This document shows, one piece after another, positions 7,351-15,500 of a DNA stretch of 64,000 nucleotides. The notes beneath the pieces are model-generated. The model did no database searches. It was not told the DNA's origin and saw only the letters and a list, made by a program, of their open reading frames with translations. The DNA comes from Chryseobacterium foetidum (GTDB lineage: Bacteria > Bacteroidota > Bacteroidia > Flavobacteriales > Weeksellaceae), in the NCBI RefSeq assembly GCF_025457425.1, contig NZ_JAMXIA010000001.1, positions 2,728,001-2,792,000 on the forward strand. The letters are read 5' to 3'. The translations under genes were made by a program, and so were the position numbers. How positions within the stretch are numbered: the stretch's first letter is position 1; each line of letters opens with the position of its first letter.

Positions 7351-7818
7351 ATGGCCTCAGGATTTATTACTTTACCCGATGGAAATGACTGGTCAGCTCG
7401 CTGGTCCACATATGATTTTGTATTAGAAGCCATTATGAAGAAATTGGCATCTAATGGTGAGGAAGGATATTTGAAAAAATGGTTAGAATTTATTTTACCA
7501 AATGAAGAAAACGGAGATATTGAATGTGGTTACTGTTTTTATAAAAAAATTGGTAGTAATGATGATGATTTTGTGACAATTTTAAGAATCATTGATACTA
7601 ACTTGATGAAACAAGGCTATTACGAAATATTCTGGAATACAGTTGCAGAACTAAATCAGGAAATAGATCCTGGTGCTGGCGATATTGGTTTCTTAATAAA
7701 TGAGCTTAATAATTGTTTTTTAATAAGTTTGTCAAGCGGTGAAAAATATATTTTTCCAGAAAAAGATGATGTTGAATATGGAATATTGAACATTGGAGAA
7801 TTTAAAATTGGGTTATAG
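7351..7818 (+). CDS. Hypothetical protein, 155 aa
   Basis: I do not recognise this family. The protein is acidic and soluble with no signal peptide or membrane segment. It contains a W-rich N-terminus (NDWSARWSTYDFVLEAIM), a CGYCFYKK pair of cysteines near residue 58 and a C-terminus rich in D, E and G. Size and acidity are reminiscent of small immunity-type proteins, but nothing nearby supports that. The gene lies between the two copies of the serine-hydrolase 3' end, so it is probably a later arrival or survived a duplication/deletion event. Its more AT-rich codon use (gaa, aaa, tta, aat) differs slightly from the hydrolase gene. Confidence 0.7.
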   Translation: MASGFITLPDGNDWSARWSTYDFVLEAIMKKLASNGEEGYLKKWLEFILPNEENGDIECGYCFYKKIGSNDDDFVTILRIIDTNLMKQGYYEIFWNTVAELNQEIDPGAGDIGFLINELNNCFLISLSSGEKYIFPEKDDVEYGILNIGEFKIGL

Positions 7819-7862
7819 ATTGTACTAATTTTTAAGTCATCTTAAATTACTAAGAAATCTGA

Positions 7863-7949
7863 AAAGAAGAAGTTATAAAAATCAAAACTATTTCAGACAT
7901 CACAGATTTCAGTTTTGATTTTGATGATCTGGATTTGAAAAAGAAATAG
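7863..7949 (+). pseudogene. Duplicated 3' end of the serine hydrolase gene
   Basis: Bases 7890-7949 match 7215-7274 at 55 of 60 positions and encode SDITDFSFDFDDLDL plus a Lys-rich end and a stop. Upstream codons (EEVIKIKT) still align with the hydrolase (AESAKMKA) before an in-frame TGA at 7860-7862. This is a remnant of a second hydrolase copy. Confidence 0.8.
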
Positions 7950-7982
7950 AAATTTCTAAAAATATAGTTGGGAATTTTATAA

Positions 7983-8012
7983 ACAGACGGGCTTAAGCTC
8001 GTCTGTTTTTTT
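7983..8012. terminator. Strong bidirectional terminator
   Basis: ACAGACGGGCTTAAGC with CTCGTCTGT forms an almost perfect 12-bp palindrome followed by T7. It lies between the hydrolase remnant and the convergent 95-aa membrane-protein gene. Confidence 0.85.
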
Positions 8013-8019
8013 GGAAATA

Positions 8020-8307
8020 TCATTTTGCAGCAAACATTACAATTGCTGTCATCATATTCAAACCTAAACTTATCAGCAAAAAGAAATTGAAGGTCTTTTG
8101 TCTGATTAATTTATAAATTGAAAATCCCAATAAAAAAAGAGTAAGCAAAATTGTTGGAATAATGGTGAGCTCTCCGAAAAAAATTAAAATTTTGACAGGC
8201 GTGTCCCATTTGGAATAGTTAACGAAAAATAAAATCAGACTCATACAAAAAATACTCGCCATAAAAACCAGTACTTCAGTATTCTCTTTTGTTTTAAATT
8301 CAGACAT
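8020..8307 (-). CDS. Small membrane protein, 95 aa
   Basis: An unrecognised small integral membrane protein with three predicted transmembrane helices, about residues 12-29 (VLVFMASIFCMSLILFFV), 38-65 and 73-93. Its ATG overlaps the stop codon of the SixA-type phosphatase gene (TAATG), so the two are translationally coupled and probably cotranscribed. No functional motif is visible. Confidence 0.7.
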   Translation of the reverse strand: MSEFKTKENTEVLVFMASIFCMSLILFFVNYSKWDTPVKILIFFGELTIIPTILLTLFLLGFSIYKLIRQKTFNFFLLISLGLNMMTAIVMFAAK

Positions 8308-8789
8308 TACATCCTGATTTTTCCCGGTTCGTAAAAGAAAAGCAGTTTTTTTCTGGCTCCTTCAAACTGCGACCAAGAATCACATTCAATCTGAAATCCG
8401 GCAACGCCACAGGTCGGGAAGTGATAAATATCCTCGGAAATAGAATTGGCAAAATTGGAAATCCCATTGTTGTGAGAAAAAAGAGCAACAGAATTCAGAG
8501 AATCATCTAAAGTATAGATGGCAGATTCAAAATTTCTTTCTTTGGGATTGTAGAGATTCTGATCAGTTCCTATTGTCAGCTGATAGGTTTGGTTGAATAT
8601 TTCGCAGGTATTCAAAGCCCTCACAGCGGGACTTGAAAGAAGGTAATCAATGCCGATATTATTGTTTTTCATGTATCTTGACATCAACATCGCATCTTCC
8701 AGACCTTTGTGAGCAAGGGGTCTGTCAAAGTCTTCTGTTTCTTCCGGCCAGTCGCTTTTTGCGTGCCGTACTAAGATGAGTTGCTTCAT
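8307..8789 (-). CDS. SixA-type histidine phosphatase
   Basis: A 160-aa single-domain histidine (phosphoglycerate-mutase-like) phosphatase. The catalytic RHAK signature (LILVRHAKSDW, His at residue 8) and the FDRPLAHKG segment typical of SixA are at the N-terminus, and the second catalytic His is in ALFSHNNGIS (about residue 103). SixA in E. coli dephosphorylates phosphohistidine on signalling proteins; the flavobacterial substrate is unknown. The C-terminal stretch contains CGVAGFQI, also usual for the family. It is the first gene of a two-gene unit with the 95-aa membrane protein. Confidence 0.88.
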   Translation of the reverse strand: MKQLILVRHAKSDWPEETEDFDRPLAHKGLEDAMLMSRYMKNNNIGIDYLLSSPAVRALNTCEIFNQTYQLTIGTDQNLYNPKERNFESAIYTLDDSLNSVALFSHNNGISNFANSISEDIYHFPTCGVAGFQIECDSWSQFEGARKKLLFFYEPGKIRM

Positions 8790-8886
8790 AATGAGTGGTT
8801 TGGAAAATTAAATTTATAAAAAAATTGTTGAAAATATCAAAATTCATAAAAAAAACTGTGTTTAGAATAAAATCACTAAAATTTAT

Positions 8887-8894
8887 TAAATTTG
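8887..8894 (+). promoter_or_regulatory. Bacteroidota -7 box before ruvX
   Basis: TAAATTTG fits TAnnTTTG exactly and ends 7 bases before the ruvX ATG, which implies an almost leaderless transcript for the ruvX-def unit. Confidence 0.6.
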
Positions 8895-8901
8895 CAGTCT
8901 T

Positions 8902-9330
8902 ATGAAATCTTCACTGAAACAAATCCTTGCAATAGACTACGGAAAGGCAAGATGTGGTATCGCAGCTACCGACGATATGCAAATTATCGCAAGTGCTTTA
9001 GATACGGTACCTACCGGTTCACTGACTGATTTTTTAAAAAAGTATTTCTCAGAAAATCAGGTGGAAGCCATCGTAGTGGGTTTGCCGACAGATTTGAAAG
9101 GCAATATGTCTGAAATTGAGACCAGTATTTTAGCTTTTATCGAAAAGTTTAGGGCAGAATTTCCTGAGGTGGAAGTTCATCGTTTAGATGAAAGATTTAC
9201 TTCAAAAATGGCATCGTTTTTTATCTCCCAAAGCGGAAAGAATAAAAAACAGAGAGAGCAGAAAGGTCTTATAGACAAAGTAAGTGCAACGATTATATTG
9301 CAGAATTTTTTAGAACAAAGAACAAGATGA
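8902..9330 (+). CDS. ruvX: Holliday junction resolvase-like protein RuvX (YqgF)
   Basis: A 142-aa RNase H-fold nuclease implicated in 16S rRNA 5' maturation and/or Holliday junction resolution. The motifs LAIDYGKARCGIA (catalytic Asp12), VVGLPTDLKGN and RLDERFTS (Asp/Glu at 96-97) are in the family order, and the final D of the active site lies in GLIDKVSATIIL. It overlaps the start of def by 4 bases (ATGA), so translation is coupled. Confidence 0.93.
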   Translation: MKSSLKQILAIDYGKARCGIAATDDMQIIASALDTVPTGSLTDFLKKYFSENQVEAIVVGLPTDLKGNMSEIETSILAFIEKFRAEFPEVEVHRLDERFTSKMASFFISQSGKNKKQREQKGLIDKVSATIILQNFLEQRTR

Positions 9331-9899
9331 TTTTACCAATAAGAGCATTCGGGGATCCGGTTTTAAGGAAAGTGGCAAAGGATATTGATAAAGATTATCC
9401 GGGGCTGCAGGAGTTGATTGATAATATGTTTGAAACCATGTACAGTGCCAACGGTATCGGTCTGGCGGCGCCTCAGATTGGTTTAGACATCAGGCTTTTC
9501 ATGGTGGATGTAACGCCTTTGGCAGAGGATGAAGATTATGAAGACATTGCTGAGGAACTGAAAGACTTCAAAAAAGTATTTATTAATGCCAAAATTCTTG
9601 ACGAATCAGGTGAAGAATGGAAATTCAATGAAGGCTGTCTTTCGATTCCGGACGTAAGGGAAGATGTGAAGAGAAAAAGTACGATTCTGATCGAATATTA
9701 TGACGAAAATTTCGTTAAACATACAGAAACTTTTTCCGATATTAGAGCCCGCGTTATTCAGCATGAATATGATCATATTGAAGGGATTCTTTTCACAGAT
9801 CATCTCAGTGCACTGAAGAAAAAACTGGTGAAGGGAAAACTGGTGAAAATTTCTCAGGGCGATGTGGGAATCAACTATAAAATGAGATTTCCAAAGTAG
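9327..9899 (+). CDS. def: Peptide deformylase
   Basis: This enzyme removes the N-terminal formyl group from nascent proteins. The three signature motifs are intact: GIGLAAPQIG (residues 43-52), EGCLSIP (Cys104 metal ligand) and QHEYDH (His146, Glu147, His150). The length of 190 aa is normal, with the acidic insertion EDEDYEDIAEE at ~67-78 that is common in Bacteroidota enzymes. It is coupled to ruvX by a 4-base overlap and followed at 73 bases by the DUF5606 gene. Confidence 0.96.
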   Translation: MILPIRAFGDPVLRKVAKDIDKDYPGLQELIDNMFETMYSANGIGLAAPQIGLDIRLFMVDVTPLAEDEDYEDIAEELKDFKKVFINAKILDESGEEWKFNEGCLSIPDVREDVKRKSTILIEYYDENFVKHTETFSDIRARVIQHEYDHIEGILFTDHLSALKKKLVKGKLVKISQGDVGINYKMRFPK

Positions 9900-9972
9900 A
9901 TTTTAGTATTAAAAAAAAAAAAAGAAAATAAACAGGTAAAAGGCAGTTGTATATTGCCACAAAAACAAGATT

Positions 9973-10530
9973 ATGCAGTTAGAAAAAATAATTTCGATTT
10001 CCGGAAAACCGGGACTTTTCAAACTGGTTTCTCAGCTTAGAAACGGTTTTATCATTGAAGATGTTACAAACAAAAAGAAAGTGAGCATCGGAAATTCAAG
10101 TCAGGTAAGTCTTTTAGACAATATTGCAATGTTTACTTTTGATAAGGAAGTGCCTTTGTTTGAAGTATTTGAAAATATTGCAAAAAACTATGACTATAAA
10201 GAAACAATTTCTCACAAATCTTCAGAAGCAGAACTGAAGGAATTTATGAGTGCTTCGCTTCCAAACTACGATACAGAAAGAGTATATGTTTCTGATATCA
10301 AGAAGCTAGCTCAATGGTACAACACGCTTCACAAGGCAGGTTACATCACTCCTGAAAGTTTTGTAAAAGCAGAGTCTGAAACTGTAGAAGGAGAAGCGGC
10401 AGAGGAAATCAACGTAGAAAAAGAAGCTCCTAAAAAAGCTCCAAAAGCAGAAAAACCGGCAACACCAAAAGTAAAGGCGAGCACCGGAGCGAAAGCAGCT
10501 ACCAAGAGTACACACAGAAAAATGGGATAA
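9973..10530 (+). CDS. DUF5606 family protein
   Basis: A 185-aa cytoplasmic protein of the Bacteroidota family DUF5606. The conserved N-terminal domain (~1-135) starts MQLEKIISISGKPGLFKL and includes FIIEDVTNKKK and YVSDIKKLAQWYN. The tail from ~140 is low-complexity and rich in K, A, P and E, ending THRKMG, as in other members. The function is unknown; the conserved location after def suggests a translation-linked or housekeeping role, which is inference. It ends at a clear terminator. Confidence 0.8.
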   Translation: MQLEKIISISGKPGLFKLVSQLRNGFIIEDVTNKKKVSIGNSSQVSLLDNIAMFTFDKEVPLFEVFENIAKNYDYKETISHKSSEAELKEFMSASLPNYDTERVYVSDIKKLAQWYNTLHKAGYITPESFVKAESETVEGEAAEEINVEKEAPKKAPKAEKPATPKVKASTGAKAATKSTHRKMG

Positions 10531-10551
10531 TTTATTTATCTGAATTAATAC

Positions 10552-10581
10552 AAACCTCGTCAGCAATGATGAGGTTTTTTT
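10552..10581 (+). terminator. Rho-independent terminator after DUF5606
   Basis: AAACCTCGTC and GATGAGGTTT pair around a 6-base loop and are followed by T-rich sequence. Confidence 0.8.
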
Positions 10582-10601
10582 GTCTGAATAAATGATTTTG
10601 T

Positions 10602-10645
10602 AAAATTTCTTCTTCCCCCAACCCTAAAGGGAGGAAGAAATTTTT
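10602..10645. repeat. Intergenic hairpin (AAATTTCTTC...GAAGAAATTT)
   Basis: Arms 10602-10618 and 10629-10645 are imperfectly complementary with a central CCCAACCCTAAAGGG. It looks like a small palindromic repeat or a second terminator. There is no coding capacity. Confidence 0.5.
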
Positions 10646-10661
10646 AATCCAGATGTGTACA

Positions 10662-10710
10662 TAAAAATCAACTTACACCCTGTCGGGTCGGGAAAGTAAA
10701 TTGATTTTTA
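10662..10710. repeat. Intergenic inverted repeat (TAAAAATCAAC / TTGATTTTTA)
   Basis: The 15-base arms at 10662-10676 and 10696-10710 match except for one position and enclose the GC-rich loop CACCCTGTCGGGTCGGG. It resembles a small MITE-like or REP-like hairpin between the terminator and mazG. Confidence 0.5.
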
Positions 10711-10752
10711 TTTTGAACAGACACTAAAGAATTTTTATTATAATTAAATTTG

Positions 10753-10785
10753 CCTTAACCCTAACCTTAACCTTAACCTTAACCT
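10753..10785 (+). repeat. CCTTAA hexamer array directly before mazG
   Basis: Five and a half units of CCTTAA (one unit is CCCTAA) occupy the place of the leader and ribosome-binding site, ending 6 bases before the mazG ATG. The sequence resembles a telomere repeat, but here it is a bacterial microsatellite. Confidence 0.85.
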
Positions 10786-10791
10786 AAAAAA

Positions 10792-11565
10792 ATGAACACC
10801 AGACAGGAAAAACTCGAAGCTTTCGGAAGACTTTTAGATATTATGGATGATCTTCGTGAGAAATGTCCGTGGGATCAGAAACAGACGCTACAAACCCTTC
10901 GCCATCTGACTTTGGAAGAAACTTATGAGCTTTCTGATGCACTTTTGCAGGAAGATTTAACGGAAATAAAAAAAGAACTCGGCGATGTGCTTTTACATTT
11001 GGTTTTTTATGCCAAAATAGGTTCCGAAAAAGAAAGTTTCGATATTGCTGATGTCATCAATTCTTTAAATGAAAAACTGATTTTCCGTCATCCTCACATT
11101 TACGGCAATACCGAAGTGAAAGACGAGGAAGAAGTAAAACAAAACTGGGAAAAATTAAAATTAAAAGAGGGCAACAAATCTATTTTGGGTGGTGTTCCCA
11201 AAGGTTTGCCGAGCATGGTAAAAGCTTATCGAATTCAGGATAAAGTAAAAGGAATTGGTTTTGAATTTCACGATGCCGAAGATGCGTGGAAAAAAGTGGA
11301 TGAGGAAATCAAAGAATTTCATGATGAAACCGATTTAAGTAAGAAAGAAATGGAACTGGGCGACGTATTTTTCTCCCTAATTAATTATGCCAGAATTTCA
11401 GGTTTAAATCCCGATTCTGCTTTGGAAAGAACCAATCTAAAATTCATATCAAGATTTCAGAAAATGGAAGAGCTTGCAGCTGAGGCAGGTTTAAAATTAG
11501 CTGATATGAATTTGGAGGAAATGGACGAACTTTGGGATAAAGCGAAAAGAAAATTGAAAGAATAA
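10792..11565 (+). CDS. mazG: Nucleoside triphosphate pyrophosphohydrolase MazG
   Basis: MazG hydrolyses (d)NTPs to NMP and PPi, a house-cleaning activity that also lowers ppGpp signalling in E. coli. The 257-aa protein has the two tandem MazG domains: the first with KCPWDQKQTLQTLRHLTLEE and the EExxE/D-type metal helices (ETYELSDALL, ELGDVLLHLV), the second around ELGDVFFSLINYAR at residues ~185-200. The KGNKSILGG... and GLPSMVKAYRIQDKV linker is also typical. The start ATG lies directly behind the CCTTAA array, so expression might vary with repeat number. Confidence 0.95.
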   Translation: MNTRQEKLEAFGRLLDIMDDLREKCPWDQKQTLQTLRHLTLEETYELSDALLQEDLTEIKKELGDVLLHLVFYAKIGSEKESFDIADVINSLNEKLIFRHPHIYGNTEVKDEEEVKQNWEKLKLKEGNKSILGGVPKGLPSMVKAYRIQDKVKGIGFEFHDAEDAWKKVDEEIKEFHDETDLSKKEMELGDVFFSLINYARISGLNPDSALERTNLKFISRFQKMEELAAEAGLKLADMNLEEMDELWDKAKRKLKE

Positions 11566-11635
11566 CTTAAATAATTGTAACTTAAGTGTACATTTAAGTT
11601 TGAAATATTTCTAAAATCTATATAAAATATCTGTC

Positions 11636-12502
11636 ATGAAATTCACCTACATTTTCGCTATACTTCTATTAAACTGCAACCCAAAAACACCGGAAAACTC
11701 AGCAACCCAAGATTTACAACCTGAATTTTCCCTTCCCAAAAAACTGAAGGAAGTTTCGGGAATGGCAATTTCACAAGACCAAAAAACAATTTGGGCCATT
11801 GAAGATGCTGGAAATAAAAATGTGGTGTACGGTCTAGATTTAAAAGGCAATCTTATCACAGATGTTTTGGTGGAAAATGCCGAAAACAACGACTGGGAAG
11901 ACATTACAAAAGACAACGCAGGAAATATCTACATCGGAGATTTCGGGAATAATGAAAACGAAAGACGGAATCTTTCCATTATTAAACTTGATTTAAAAAA
12001 CAGTTCACAAAAATCTACGAAAATCGTTCAGACCACGAAGTTTCATTACGAAGGACAAACTGAATTTCCGCCAAAAAAATCAAATTTACTGTACGATTGC
12101 GAAGCTTTCGTAGAAAAGGACGGCAGTTTTTATCTCTTCACAAAAAACCGAAGTAAAGGATTTGACGGAAGTTTTCTTGTGTTCCAAATTCCAAATAAAG
12201 AAGGTGATTTTGAAGCGAAATTAATTGGAAAATTGAAACTGGAGGGAGGTTACAACGATGCTGCCATTACTTCAGCTTCTATTAATTCTAAAAATGAAAT
12301 CGTTCTTTTGACGCACAAAAATATTCATGTAGTTTCCGGTTTTACAAATGATAATTTTAATTCAGCTAAAATTCAGAAATTATCTTTAAACCATAATTCC
12401 CAAAAAGAGGCTATAGTTTTTCTTGATGATAAAACTGTGCTGATTGCCGATGAAAAGGATAAAAAAGAAGGTGGAAATGTGTATAGATTCGAATTGAAAT
12501 AG
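11636..12502 (+). CDS. Exported lipoprotein with beta-propeller-like fold
   Basis: A 288-aa predicted lipoprotein: MKFTYIFAILLLNC gives a short signal with Cys14 at the lipobox. The mature part alternates short strands with motifs such as GMAISQDQKTIWAIEDAGN, DWEDITKDNAGNIYIGDFGNNEN and YDCEAFV. This pattern recalls SdiA-regulated/NHL-like propeller proteins that Bacteroidota carry in their envelope. The binding partner or substrate is unknown. It is convergent with the large phosphoesterase gene, and the REP-like hairpin at 12517 lies in between. Confidence 0.7.
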   Translation: MKFTYIFAILLLNCNPKTPENSATQDLQPEFSLPKKLKEVSGMAISQDQKTIWAIEDAGNKNVVYGLDLKGNLITDVLVENAENNDWEDITKDNAGNIYIGDFGNNENERRNLSIIKLDLKNSSQKSTKIVQTTKFHYEGQTEFPPKKSNLLYDCEAFVEKDGSFYLFTKNRSKGFDGSFLVFQIPNKEGDFEAKLIGKLKLEGGYNDAAITSASINSKNEIVLLTHKNIHVVSGFTNDNFNSAKIQKLSLNHNSQKEAIVFLDDKTVLIADEKDKKEGGNVYRFELK

Positions 12503-12516
12503 TTCATGTAAAAAAC

Positions 12517-12549
12517 AAACCTTCAAGGTTTCAAAAACCTTGAAGGTTT
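12517..12549. repeat. REP-like double palindrome AAACCTTCAAGGTTT / AAACCTTGAAGGTTT
   Basis: Two 15-base arms are perfect inverted repeats around a 3-base loop, and each arm is itself nearly palindromic. It lies between convergent genes and probably also ends transcription from both sides. Like the hairpin at 4824-4856, it is followed by TTTACTC. Confidence 0.8.
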
Positions 12550-12580
12550 ACTCACTCTTCAAATAAAAAAGGCACTGCCT

Positions 12581-15500
12581 TTAGAAACTCATTCCCACAC
12601 CACCGGAAATTCTTCCGCCGTCAGATCCGATAAAATAATCCAGTCTGGCAGAAATCATATCCAGAATTCCAAGCCAGAAGCCGGCGCCGACACCTTGATG
12701 CCATGTATCTGAAATTTCATGGTCATTCCAGACTCTGCCCAAATCGTATCCAACCAAAATTCCCATATTGGCAGGAACGATACTGTTTTTCACACGTCCA
12801 AAGTCCCAGCGAACTTCTGCACTGTTGACGAAATAAGATTTCCCTGAAAATCTTTCATTTCTGTAAGCACGCAGACCGTTTCTTCCGCCGATGCTTGCCG
12901 CCTGATAAAATTCAAAATTATTGTTGTTAATAATCATCGCATTGGCTGAATTGGCAAATACAAATTTCCCGTTTTTATCGATTCTTCTGAAGAGATTCAG
13001 AGTTCCCTGGTAAGCCACGAAATTCTGGTCAAAATTTGCAAAATTTGTTTTCCAGCCTGCGTTTAGAATCAATTCCATTCCTAAAGTAGGGAAGGCTTTG
13101 CTGTCGGAATTTTTAAAACTAAAAGTATAGTTGGCACCACCAAACTGCTGTCCGTTAAAAACTTCAGGATTTACATCCGGAGAAACTGCGATGAAGCGGT
13201 CATCGTTTCTCTGCACTTCAGAATGCTCAAAACTCAACTGAAACTGGTGCTTCAGATTGAGCCAGCTCGTTTTAGAAATGGAAGGAGCAACTTTGATCTG
13301 GGAAATTCTAACTCTATTAAAATTTCTGCTGATTTCTTTATTAAACTCACTCTCATTCGACAATCCAAAGAAAGTTCTTGCAAAATGAGGAGTCGTGTAG
13401 TACGCATCAACATTGGCATCCCAGCCGAAAATTGCCTTTTTGAAAACACCTTTATACCCTAAATTGAATCCTCCGGTAGCGGTATACAGATTAGCACTCA
13501 AAGAATGCTTTTGTGTAAACGGATCGCGGATGAAATTGTTGACGGTATAATTAGCAACAAATCCCAAAATTACCCCATCATCAGGATTAAAATCAGCATT
13601 CGGATAGCCGGCGAAAAAGTTGTATTTTGGGTGTTTCCAGTTGTAGGTATTGGCTTCGTAGTCGTTGGTTAAATGTTTTGATGCTCCTTTGGTTTCATAC
13701 GTATTTTTCTGCGATTTAAAATCGTAAATTTTCACTTTACTTCCGTTGGAAACTCTGTATACATCATGGTTGTAGCCACCAATCAGGCGGATGTTAATTT
13801 TAGATTTTCCTTCGCCGTTCACTTCATAAATATCGTCGTCTTCCAATCCGTAAACCCAGATTTCTTTGGTTAAAGTATCGTTATAGGTTTTTTCGAAAAC
13901 CAGTTTTTCTTTCTGACTTTTGTCGTCGAGTTCGTATTGTTTTACAGTAACCAAACCATCAGATTCCTTTGTAATTACAAATTTATCTTTGTTAATGGTA
14001 CCTGCGATCGGAACTTTTTCTTCCAGGACAGAAGCGTATTTTGTTGCATATTTTCCCAAATCCTGTTTTCTGACCTTGAGCTTTCTCTGAATATCGGCAA
14101 TCGTTTCATCCTGAACTTCTTTCGGAAGGTTTTTGAAAGCTTCATCAATATCTTTGTCTGTAATGTTTTGCTGAATAAATTCTGCCTGCGCATTCCACTG
14201 TTTTTCGCTGGCGGCTTTCAGAATAATTAAATCCAGCGGATAAGGTTCCATATTCATCCACTTCACATTTTTGATTTCATCTTTAAAAGATTTCATGTGA
14301 CGGATCATCGGAATATTCATAATCACTTTAAAAGCAGCACCATCATAATTGCTGAACGCCTGATCGTGATCTCTCGGAATAGGTTTGTAAAAAACATTTT
14401 TTCCGTTTTTATATTCTGCCCATTTCCATTGGTCTTCGTGTCTGTCCCAGTCGCCGATGAGCATGTCAAAAAGTCTCGCACGGATGTACAAATCCTGATC
14501 GACAGCATGATTGCTGTTTTTCTGAAGATTTTTAATTAAATCAGCTGTCGAGATAATATCTGTAGCATTTTCCAGTGAAGCCAAAGTTTTGGGATCAGAT
14601 GAAAAACGCTCTTCAATCATATACATTTCGTCACCATAATTTTGGTTAAACTGACTGAGTTGCTTTTGTTTCGGAATATAATATAACTTTGGATTGCTGT
14701 GAAAAAGACCGATTTTATCCGCAAGATTATTCACTGAAAACGCAGTAAAAGGATGACTTGTAGTGTAGAAATCCATTAAAAATCTTTCAGGAAAAGTATT
14801 CGAAAGTTCAGAACCAAAACTACTTTTCTTAAAACCCTGATTGTTTAAAAAACGGATGGCATTTTTCTTCACGCCACGCATCACAAATTCCTGTCCGTCC
14901 TTCGATTGCAGTCTCAAGCTGTTCGACTGATTTCCACCACCTTCACGGAAAGGTGTGTAGCCTCCGTTTAAAGTTGATAAGTCTGAAACCTCATTGGTGA
15001 TAGGTATTGCGTAATATTTTCTGTAATGATCTCCCCAAAGCCAGCTGTAAAATTTTCCGCGTTTCGTCATTTTTTCAGTGTAGACCGTACTTGTGAAAGT
15101 GGCAGGTAAATCTGAAGGATAATTATTGACAAATTCTTTCGGAGTTTCTTTCACCTGAATATTTGAAAGGCTTTTCAGTTCATTATTTTTTGCTGAAAAA
15201 TATTCTACATCAGCACTTTGATCATTTCTTAAATTTAACACAGCAAAACCGCTTCCGCCAAAGGAAAAATCAGATTTTGAAGCAATTGTAACAGGGTCAG
15301 TTTTTGAGCCGGCTCCGCTGATGATCTGTCTTAGATTTTTATCTGAATGATACTGCAGATTGTGATCATGTCCCGAAACAAAAATCACATTTTCTTTGTC
15401 CTGAACGATGTTTTTAATTCTTCCGGCAAATTCTGCATAATGATTATTGCTGAGGTCTTCCATGCTCGCTCCCGACGAACTTCGCAAAGTATTAATCAAA

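Noticed and set aside
10753..10785. Telomere or plasmid end
   Set aside because: The array is short, internal and flanked by ordinary genes on both sides.
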